Assembly: GCA_028274465.1 (NCBI GenBank) | Contig: CM051458.1 | Coordinates: 15,825,566 to 15,889,565, forward strand | Reading direction: 5' to 3' | From: Plantago ovata | Taxonomy: Eukaryota; Streptophyta; Magnoliopsida; Lamiales; Plantaginaceae | Length of the DNA stretch: 64,000 bases | Shown: positions 55,418-64,000 of the stretch, piece after piece | Position numbering within the stretch: the stretch's first letter is position 1 | Layout: every line of letters begins with the position of its first letter | Notes under the pieces: generated by a model | Database searches by the model: none | What the model was told of the DNA's origin: nothing | The model's input: only the letters and a program-made list of their open reading frames with translations | Translations under genes and position numbers: made by a program

Positions 55418-57350
55418 ACTCTTGTGAGTGAAATGGTTGCCTTAGGTGTTGGAAACTTCTATTCAGATTCTGAAAAGGTGAAAACCATTATCAGAAGTTT
55501 GAATCAAGAATGGATCCACACTCAGAACTTCTACTACAATCAAGGAATGACAAACATCACTCCAACTGGGTTGTTCTCTCACCTTGCTACTGTCAACTAT
55601 GAGTCAAAGCAAACAGAAAGTGTGTTTGCTGAAAAATCGCAAAACATTGCTCTTGCTGCCAAGCCGTCGTCTTCTGAAAAGAAGAGTGACAAAGAGCCTG
55701 CTGATGAAAATGCTCTTGCAGTTAGAAACATGAAGAAATTCTTCAGTAAGGAACTTGAAAGGCGAAAAGCAAAAGAGAAGCTGAAAAAGCATCTTGGTAA
55801 CAACTACCATAAGTACAAAAATGAAGCTAGCTCGCTGAACAAGTAAGCTCAGGAAGCAAACTCCTCTGAAGAACCAGCAGTTGGCAATGATCTATGCTTT
55901 TATTGCAAAAAGCCTGGACACTTCAAAGCAAACTGTCCCTTACTGAAACGGAAATCTGCTGAAAAGAAAAAGAAGTTCAAGAAGGCTTTGATTTGTGAAG
56001 AAAAGAAAAATCTTCAAGCAAAATTCGATGCTCTTTGCATTGAAACAAGTTCTGAAGACAGTGAGGTAGAAAGTTCAGACACTGAAGAAGAGGAAGCTAC
56101 TCTGGACGTAGAAATAGGCAAAGAAGTATATGGAATTGCCATGGAAGCCTACCCAGATGTGTCAAACTATGAGTTCTGCCTCATGGCCGATCAGGTAAAT
56201 TCTCCTACCTCTGACTCTGATTCAGAAAGAGAAGATGATATTGACCTTGATAGAATTCAAGGAGAAATCTAAAGATTTGAGAAAACTCTGAGCAAACAGC
56301 AAGAGAAACTAAAGAATGCTGAACTTCTGACTAAGCAAACTACTGAAAAGTACGTTTTGCTGAGTGTTGAGTCAGAAAAGAAGGATGCTGAAATATTGCA
56401 TCTCAAAAAGCTAGTTGCTGAAGCTACAGAGAAAAATGCTCAAATGGCAATAGAATTGGAAGAATATCAGTCCTCAATTCTAAAGTTAATTGCTGAAACA
56501 CAAGAGATGAAAAAGATGAAAGTCAATTCAAATCTTATGCGAATGCTAGTAACACACTAACTGAACTAAACTCTTATCTGATAGATCCATCTCAGAAAGA
56601 AGGTTTAGGTGCCACTTATGAAGGTGATGATGTGATACTCTTGAGTAAAGACAAATCACCAATTACCTTTGTTCGTGCTACTGATAGTCGTCAACCAGAA
56701 CTCTATCAAATTGGTCAATCTGAGGTTGCTGAAATAAGCAATCAAGTATCTATGACAAAGAAGCCCACTATTGCTACTCAAAGTAACAGGACTTTAAAAG
56801 GAAAACAGGTTGTTGAAAAGTAATCGGTTTAGAAAAAGGATGCTGAAAAGCATTCCGCCAAACAAGTTGCTGAAAAGCAATTTGTTAAGTCAAAATGCAA
56901 GATTACTAACAAAAGTAATCAGAAGACCTTTGCTGACAAACCTGAATCAAGTAAGGTTGTTGAGACAAAAATTCAGCATACTCCGAAAAGTGTACTTGGA
57001 TACAAAACAAAGCAAAGTCAACTCTTTCATGAGTATAAGCAAAGTCAGCAAAGATACTTCAAAGAGCTGAACAAATCCAAGCCCAAGAGTACTAACAATA
57101 CTCATAATGCTAGGACTAGAAGGAACCTTGCTAGAAAAGAACTTACTTTAAAGTATGTTCAGCAAAAGGGTCAACCAAACAAGACACCACATCAGAAAGT
57201 GGATTTAATCAGGAATGATCAAAAGTCTTTTGGTTCTAAACCATCTAGTTCCTCAGCAAGTAGAAAACAAGTCAAGATTGAAAAAGTCATGACTTGGGTT
57301 TCCACTGGACGTTTTCTTGAACATGTTAATGGACATCCAATCTTGGATAA
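55418..57350 (+). pseudogene. gag: S2 gag and linker
   Basis: Begins inside gag (LVSEMVALGVGNFYSDSEKVKTIIRSLNQEW). Intact zinc knuckle CFYCKKPGHFKANC at about 55893-55934. Stops at 55844-55846 (CAA to TAA), 56270-56272 and about 56821-56823 (CAA to TAA), plus a frame change near 56560. The acidic and coiled-coil C-terminal part and the Lys-rich linker are as in S1. Confidence 0.8.
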
Positions 57351-59126
57351 TTAACTTGTTTCCTCTTGATTGTGCAGACTTCAGCCACGAAGACAAACAA
57401 TGCAATTTGACACTTTGACAGTGGCTGCAGAAAGCACATGACGGGCAATAAGAAAAACCTTATAAACTATAGACATTGGTCTAAAGGTCTAACAATAAGG
57501 TTCGCTGGTGGAGGCTTTGGATCCACTAAGGGCTATGGTGATGTGAAGTTAGGGTGCATCACTATTTAAGGAGTTCTTTATGTCAAAAATCTTAAGTTTA
57601 ACCTTTTCAGCATGAGTTAGTTTACTGACAAAGGTTATTTCATCAAAATCAAAAGTGATGAATGTACACTTATTGACTTTGAGACAAAGAAGGTAATCAT
57701 GGTTGCTAGAAGATCAGGAGGTCTATATACCGTAGATTGGTCTTCAGCAATCATTGAAAAATGCCTTATCTCAGAACATGATTGCCTTGCTGAAAAAACA
57801 TGGTTATGGCATAAATGAACTAGTCACCTAAACTTCAAGACGCTAAATAAGCTGTCTAAAAAGGCACATGTAGTTGGATTACCTAAGGTTACTTTTAAGA
57901 AGGATGGTGTTTACACTGCATGCCAACAAGATAAGCAAACCAAAACTTCTTTCAAGAACAAGGCAGTACCGTCAACTACAAAACCTTTACAACTCTTGCA
58001 CATGGACTTTTTTGAATCTTCTTCAACAAGCTATGCTGGTAAGAAGTATGGTCTGGTGGTGGTAGATAATTATTCAAGGTTCACTTGGGTAATTTTCATC
58101 AAACATAAGTATGAAACAAGGACTGAAATACCAAACTTGCTGAATAAACTCGAAGTCATGAAAAATGACAAGGTAAAAATCATCAGAACAAATCATGGTA
58201 CTGAGTTTGTAAACCAGTACATAACTGAGTATTGCACTTCAAAAGGCATACAACATCAGTTATCCTCAGTAAGGACACCGCAACAAAATGGTGTTGTTGA
58301 AAGGAAGAATCGTACCCTTAAGGAAGCACCTAGAACCATGCTTGCTGACACTAAAATAAGTGAAGCTTATTGGGTTGAAGCGATTAATACCGCCTGCTAT
58401 ACTCAAAATAGATGTTTGATAACTAAGGAATACAACAAAACTCCCTATGAGTTATTTGTTGGAAGACCTCCAAACATTACTCATCTAAGAGTATTTGGTT
58501 GCAAATGCTTTGTTCTTAACAATGGTAGAGAATTTAAAACATTTCAACTAAAGACAGATGAAGCGATATTTCTTGGTTACTCCTTACATAGCAAAGCTTA
58601 TAGAGTTTACAACAAAAAGGCACAAAAGATTGAAGAATCAGTGCATGTTGTATTCTATGAAAAGACACAAGGAGCTCCTGCTGAGGAAGAAATATCAGAT
58701 TGTATGAAGAAACTACTCATACATGAGCAAAGAACTGAATCCAATGATGAAAATGTCGAACGTATTGAACTTAATGATGATTCTAACAATGACACTCCAA
58801 CACCAAGTAATATCAAGATAAATGTAGTTCATGATAAGGAATTCCTGGCTAAAGACGCAGTTGCTCCAGATGTTGCTGAAACTACGCAACCCCCTGTGCC
58901 CACTGACGAGTTATCTCAAACCAGCAATATTGAACAAGTAGTTGCTGATGAACCTATTTCAGTAGAGACACAACCAGATACCAGTAGTACTAAACAAGTA
59001 TATGCTGAAGAGTCACATACTGAAATGCAAACATATCCAGATCCTAAGAGCAGAAAACCTGGTAACAAATGCATTAGAGATCATCCCTCTAAGGATATGA
59101 TTGGTGATATTGACAAACGGCAAAAG
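57351..59126 (+). pseudogene. S2 protease and integrase
   Basis: Protease Asp-Ser-Gly with Asp at 57417-57419. Stops near 57568 and 57816 (CGA to TGA) interrupt protease and the zinc domain. The integrase core frame runs from 57996 (MHMDFFE, first Asp). The second acidic position is Asn (IRTNHGTEF), the third Glu is present (NGVVERKNR). Catalysis would fail. The linker after the core is acidic; similarity ends at DIDKRQ (about 59126). Confidence 0.83.
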
Positions 59127-60617
59127 GTCATAAAGGCGCGAGGGGCAAACAAGAGCAAAATTAACTAAGTATGAAAATGACTACTCGGAAGGAAGACAAA
59201 GGAGGCAACTCCAGCAAAGAACTACTCCTCGCACAAGTCATCCCTCGGACAATGACTTACCAAAATCTATTTTGAAGCCACAGTACACCAGGTCGGTCAA
59301 GTTTTCCAAATACGACAAAGGTTGGAGATTCAATGCCCAATAAAAGTATCTTTTGGGGTCCGGAAGCAAGTTTTGTCTTTGGAAGCGAGCAGCCCAAGGA
59401 GCCATTTCCTTTGAATTCGCTTGTAGGCTTGCCTTGGGTTTCTAGGTCCCTCGGAAGAATTTCTTCGGAACACCCCAATCAAGATCAGTGTCCGACATAC
59501 CCGGCTTATGTGCCTTGCGCACATAAAAGTAACGCGACCACCATCGGCACCCGATAGAGGTCGGAGCCTCCTTAAGAAAGTCGAAACCCGGCCGAGTAGA
59601 GAAGAAACAGAAGTGTGAATTTCCCGGACTAAGTGATACTCGAAAGAGTTGAATGAAAGTAGAGAATTTTACGGGAATCTTCTTTATATGGCAGAACATC
59701 CCATAGCATACTAGCGTGCCGAGCGAGCTCGGAATGATTTCGGCTGAAGCGACACCAAGGACATTGAACAAGTCTCGGAAAGCATCGCCATCCTCGCTCC
59801 AAAGCAATGGTATGCACGGCTAAGTACCCCGGAGGAGGGTTGTAAAAGGTTTGATCTGGTGTCGGGAGGAGAATTTCGATCTTGGTCGCAGGCAAACTAT
59901 ATATCCACCAGAGGTGTGGAATCTCTCCCTCGGTAATGGTGGTCGCTACAGTTGGAATGTCACCATCCGTATTCATCTCGCCTTCTGGGTTCGGGTGGTG
60001 AACATCAGAAACACCACGGGTGAACTTAGCGTCCGAGGAGGTTGCTCCCCTCGGACGACCATCTTTTGCAAACTTAGGAGAAATTGGCTCTCCCTTCCGC
60101 TTTCTGTTTCTCCTCGAGGCGGACCTAGAAGTCCCAACGTCCTCGGACGCAGATACTTGGTTAGCAACTTCATCTTGCTCCACAACTTCTTCAGTTTGTT
60201 GAGGAATGTCTTCCTCCTCCCGACCACTCTCGGAACTGCTATCGGACTCATCTTCGCCTTTCTCCTCGGGCGCGTCAACTAAAGAATCACTTGTCTCATT
60301 TCGCCATAAGGTGGGGGTTTACTCCTACTCAGACCAGCCCCATCGACACTTATAGGCAGCCGACGAATGTCTCCGTCCGAGGACACGGTCACAACTCTAT
60401 TATAATAGTCCGGAGGTAAGTATCTCATAGGGGTTGGACTTCTAACTCGTCCAGAGGAAGAATGGTCCTCAATTTTGATTGCTTCAGGACCCTCTAAGGC
60501 GACCACCTCATCATCCTAAAAACTATGGATTCTTTGTTTTAAGGGGTCCGGTCGACCACCAGCTCTATAATAGAATCCTCCGATCCTGGCGGCGACACTT
60601 ATCATCTCGGGAGGAAT
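59127..60617 (-). pseudogene. Transposase_28-like gypsy-type ORF remains
   Basis: Minus-strand coding in at least two phases. The N-terminal region is acidic and basic low complexity (59973-60278 region, then RRNRKRKGEP). The conserved part resembles the PF04195 'putative gypsy type transposon' family: PPGYLAVHTIALERGWRCFP (about 59830), then in the next frame AFRDLFNVLGVASAEIIPSSLG, KKIPVKFSTFIQLFRVSLSPG and RWWSRYFYVRK (59800-59530). Frame change at about 59790. The role of this domain, found at the start of Tat/Ogre-like and other gypsy elements, is not known to me. No LTR of this element is in the window. Confidence 0.6.
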
Positions 60618-60981
60618 TGATGACAGTGTTTTTTACACTTTCATTCGGTTCTTTTTCACCAACTTATCTATCCTCTTGTATGCATTGTAGTGCATTTTGT
60701 TCGAATGGTGCAACGTTTCCATTTTCTTTGTTATTTTCAGGATATAGGTGAATATCGCACTTTTGGATATGAATCATGGCGAAACATTGAAGTTTTGGGG
60801 CAACAAGATCACCCGTGGTGTGTCAAGGAGTACCGGGACATGTTTCCAGGCCAAAAGACCAAGTTTCGGAGCTCAAAGTCGTGCCAAAGACCAAAAAGTT
60901 GAAGACTTGGAGGAGAAAAGCACCGACAATTCTCTGCCCTTGCGAGGTGCACCGCCTGGTGCTGTTTCGGGGCCAGATATA
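60618..60981 (+). repeat. Start of an Athila-type LTR, cut by C2
   Basis: Begins TGATGACAGTG and follows the family U3 (TTTACACTTTCATTCGG, then CACCAACTTATCTATCC), diverged from the other copies. Ends in the TATA region (GGGGCCAGATATA), where C2 inserted. The rest is beyond the window. Confidence 0.75.
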
Positions 60982-63068
60982 TGTAAGAAAATATGGTCAG
61001 GTTACCCCTAGGGTACGCAGCGGAATTTTAAAAATTTTCTTAACATACTGGTTAATTGATTATGCATATGTCGTATATATATAAACACGTCAATTAGAAG
61101 ACTAACCTTACTTCCAAAGCAGCTTCCAAGTCTTCGTAATAATCCGGTGTATCTTCTCCTTCGTCGAAGATATCTACAATACTCTGTATATCTGCAAGAC
61201 AATAAGAGTTAGTTTCCAGCTCCTAGAACCTCAACCTTGGTATCCACGGATGAACAGCCTATCGGAAGAATGCTAGGATATTCTTTATGTGACCAAGAAG
61301 ACGGGGCGGCAATTCCCTCCGGTGGCGGTGTGCGCGCGCGTGTGGCTAAGGGGAGGAGGGGAGAGTTTTTATTTTCTCTAAGAAAACTGGGTAGAATAAC
61401 TGTGTATCAAAAATCACACGTAAAATCGTATGTAAAACTCTCTCCAATAGTCTACTATATATAGTAGTCTATAGAAGCCTAAAGCATAAGCAATTAGACT
61501 TCGTAAAGGAATAAGAATCTAATTCTTATCGCACAAGGAAACCAATATTAAGTCTAGATTCATTCCCAATCAAATCTAAACTCAATCATGAAAATCTAAC
61601 TTATCCCTTGGACTTCTAATAGAGGAAGGAGTCGAACTCCTTCCCCTATTCTGCCACGCGCGCGCGCGCGCCTGTCCTACGGGACGTGGGTCCCACTTTT
61701 GGGACCCACATATATTTCTAAGGCAATCCAAACTCCAAATAGATTTTTGCCCAAGTGCATATGTTAATTCTAAATTAACATATCCTTTACAATCAAACCT
61801 CCATTATATTTCCAAAATATAATCTTTAATTGTATTTACATAAAATACAATTACTTAGCCAATTCAATTAATAATTCCAAATCATTAATTGAGCCACCAA
61901 TTATTATAATTAATTCCAAATCAATTATAATCCATCAATCACAATTAATTCCAAATTAATTGCGATTCCATCTTCAAGGATATCCTGATAGGCTGAATCA
62001 CCACATAGTGTGACCCATAGGGCCTCACCGTATTAAGCAAGTCCTAGACTAGGCAACATGGAATTCCTAGACGGTTCCATTTGCAATATTAATACGTGAG
62101 GACGTTTGAGAGGTTTCTCAAAGCTAACCCTTTCGTTGCGAAGCCTGTTGCGCTCAACGCGGCGATGGTAACGTCCCTTCATCTGACTTGCTCGGATGTA
62201 TCTAGGATCGATGAAGTGTCTATCCCAATAATACATCCACGGGCGTCTCAGGGAGTTGTTTGGTTAAGATATACTTATGAGCATCATAATATATCATTTG
62301 CACTGGCCAGTGGCTTTACCAACACAACTATGCAGACTACGAGCAGTGCTCTCCTGTGCTACACTTGAGAGATGAATCCTTCACAGAATCACTTATCACC
62401 CTCATTTGTATTTAGCCATAATCCTGGATCGTGTCTTAGGTCAACTGCTTATTCGGAGCTGACATCGACGGGTCCACCAAGGATATGGAGCAACAAATGT
62501 GATGATAAAGTCCTGTAAGTGCAAAGGACGAATGGCATCACTTCGACAACTCACCGGTTCCCATAGACACGTCGGTGTAGAGTATACATCGATGGGAGTG
62601 TCCGGTGGGTACTTCCATTGTTCGATAAAGCTTCTTCGAACAACTATGCGCAGTTATGGGAACGTTCCTTGATTGTCCAACAATCCGTTCCGTGGCCGTG
62701 GGATCGGCTCGCACTTGCTCCAACAAGTATAACCTCCACGCATACTAGTCTTGTCAGGTTCATTCAGACCCCCACATCCGAGATGTACCACGACTAGGGA
62801 GAGTTTGGGATAGATGATAACTCACATAGCTCCCACTAACTGTGTGATCGGTCATCTATCCGAGGGGACATGTTCAGTATCAATACAGACAGCAATATAG
62901 ATATGACATGCTGCAGCCTGGTGTAATATAAATATGAAAGCGATACTCAACAGTAAAATGAAACAAACATATATTATATTACGTTGACCTGTGTAATAGT
63001 ACATATATGTCCTCTACAAGGGCACCATGCCCTTAGTAAGGACTGTCTCTTGGACATATACACTATCA
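60982..63068 (-). repeat. 3' LTR of C2
   Basis: 2,087 bp, TGTAAGAAAATATGG...ACACTATCA. TATA palindrome at 61452-61467; hairpin at 61624-61644; pure (CG) alternation at about 61657-61672, the longest in this family here. Confidence 0.93.
61452..61467. promoter_or_regulatory. LTR TATA palindrome (C2)
   Basis: CTACTATATATAGTAG, fourth conserved copy. Confidence 0.65.
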
Positions 63069-63082
63069 ATCTCCCACTTGGA

Positions 63083-64000
63083 CTAGAGCCAGTCACCTTT
63101 ATGCCTAATGCCCAGATTAGCATAATGTCTTAAGTGGACTTCCACTGATAAGACCTTGGTGAAAGGATCTGCCACGTTGTCCGTGGTTGAGACACGTTCT
63201 ATACTAACTTCTCCTCTATCTATAATCTCACGTATAACGTGATATTTTCTAAGTACATGTTTGTTCTTGTTTGTAGATCTAGGCTCCCTAGCTTGAGCGA
63301 CGGCGCCTGTATTGTCACAATAAATCGTTATTGGACTGGGAGCAGGAACAACCCTCAATTCCTTCAAGAACTCTGAAATCCAGACAGCTTCTTTCGATGC
63401 TTCTGATGCAGCAATGTACTCGGCCTCTGTGGATGAGTCAGCAACCGTGGCTTGCTTAGAACTCTTCCAACAGATAGCTCCTCCGTTCAATTTGAATACG
63501 TATCCTGTCTGTGACTTAAAGTCATCAGGATCTGATTCAAATCCAGCGTCGACATACCCAGACATCTTCAATTCTGGTTCTCCACCAAACACCAAGAACA
63601 TCTCTTTAGTCCGTCTAAGGTACTTAAGAATGTTCTTCACAGCAGTCCAGTCAGGTACTCCTGGATTCTGTTGGTGTCGACAAGTGACACTAAGCGCATA
63701 TGCCACATCGGGCCTTGTGCAATTCATTGCATACATTATAGACCCTACTGCCGAAGCATAGGGCACACGACTCATTGCATTTCTTTCTTCATCAGTTTTA
63801 GGACCATCCTTAACTGACAAGACAATCCCATGCCTAGCTGGGAGAAAGCCTCTCTTTGAGTCGTCCATCTTATAACGCTTTAGTATTTTGTCGATGTAGG
63901 TGGACTGTGTCATTCCCAACATCCTCTTGGATCTATCTCTAAAGATCTTGATCCCTAGGATGTAGTTCGCTTCACCCAAGTCCTTCATCGAGAAGGTACT
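63083..64000 (-). CDS. C2 reverse transcriptase end and RNase H (partial)
   Basis: Open from the window edge to the stop at 63083. RT thumb and connection (MKDLGEANYILGIKIFRDRSKRMLGMTQSTYIDKILKRYKMDD), then PYASAVGSIMYAMNCTRPDVAYAL and RNase H (DAGFESD, STEAEYIAASEASKEAVW, YCDNTGAVAQ, HVLRKYHVIREI). Unlike C1 there is no stop at the SVKD position. The start lies outside the window; YVDD would be just beyond the edge. Confidence 0.9.
   Translation of the reverse strand, partial: STFSMKDLGEANYILGIKIFRDRSKRMLGMTQSTYIDKILKRYKMDDSKRGFLPARHGIVLSVKDGPKTDEERNAMSRVPYASAVGSIMYAMNCTRPDVAYALSVTCRHQQNPGVPDWTAVKNILKYLRRTKEMFLVFGGEPELKMSGYVDAGFESDPDDFKSQTGYVFKLNGGAICWKSSKQATVADSSTEAEYIAASEASKEAVWISEFLKELRVVPAPSPITIYCDNTGAVAQAREPRSTNKNKHVLRKYHVIREIIDRGEVSIERVSTTDNVADPFTKVLSVEVHLRHYANLGIRHKGDWL

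Larger units (their letters stand above)
55418..59126 (+). mobile_element. Sirevirus fragment S2 (gag to integrase, no LTR)
   Basis: Aligns with 6158-9850 of S1 on the same strand, including gag, linker, protease and integrase, with both ends abrupt. There is no LTR, primer site or RT. It is either a rearranged piece or cut by deletions. It retains some residues lost in S1 (gag Cys) and lost others (integrase Asp), so the two are independent insertions. Confidence 0.85.
60982..64000 (-). mobile_element. Ty1/copia element C2, continues past window
   Basis: 3' LTR and start of the internal region of a close relative of C1. The polypurine tract and RNase H end are as in C1. Left flank is ATATA (60977-60981), the expected target duplication. 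Its coding frame is intact where visible, so it is younger than C1. Confidence 0.9.

Noticed and set aside
59330..59560. Plus-strand frame in the Transposase_28-like region
   Set aside because: Shadow of the minus-strand coding frame; the conserved residues are on the minus strand.

Overview
This window is a stack of nested retrotransposons from a flowering-plant nuclear genome. I found no host gene, tRNA, rRNA or CRISPR array. The evidence is plant Ty3/gypsy Athila-type elements with a tRNA-Asp-type primer site, a Ty1/copia Sirevirus, a second copia family with an initiator-Met primer site, an L1-like LINE with a DUF4283 ORF1, and a piece of the gypsy-type Transposase_28 family. Such density is typical of repeat-rich, often pericentromeric, chromatin. 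The species cannot be named from the sequence.

Layout. 1-5746 (+): a young gag-protease-only Athila-type element (G1), inserted into the 5' LTR of a Sirevirus. 5747-25526 (+): Sirevirus S1, with decayed gag-pol, a long extra ORF after pol, a 100-N assembly gap (15944-16043), then a second RT-RNase H segment, a second extra ORF and the 3' LTR. 25527-27805 (+): the 3' end of the Athila-type element (G2) that S1 entered, itself carrying a solo LTR. 27806 to about 55330 (-): an L1-like LINE in blocks, split by copia element C1 (29011-49612), a solo copia LTR (50976-53070) and a solo Athila LTR (53257-54483). C1's 3' LTR is split by a full Athila element G3 (30649-41364, -), whose gag is split by another solo LTR (38359-39667). 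55418-59126 (+): an LTR-less gag-PR-IN piece of a second Sirevirus (S2). 59127-60617 (-): Transposase_28-like coding remains. 60618-60981: the start of an Athila-type LTR. 60982-64000 (-): a second, better preserved copia element (C2) leaving the window.

Five of the six complete insertions have exact 5-bp target duplications and the sixth matches 4 of 5 bases, so the order of events can be read directly; the deepest stack is solo LTR in G3 in C1 in LINE. Nearly all coding regions are broken, often by C-to-T changes that create stops. The best preserved frames are the G1 gag-protease, the C-terminal half of the S1 extra ORF, and the C2 RT-RNase H.

The most unusual signals are non-coding: a row of hairpins with equal 7-nt loops and covarying stems between pol and the extra ORF of S1; a second covarying hairpin row in the C1 leader; GC-rich palindromes of variable number just upstream of the TATA box in the Athila LTRs, which also appear inside a gag gene and a LINE ORF; and three in-frame, intron-like cassettes in the S1 extra ORF, which looks like a nuclear protein rather than an envelope.
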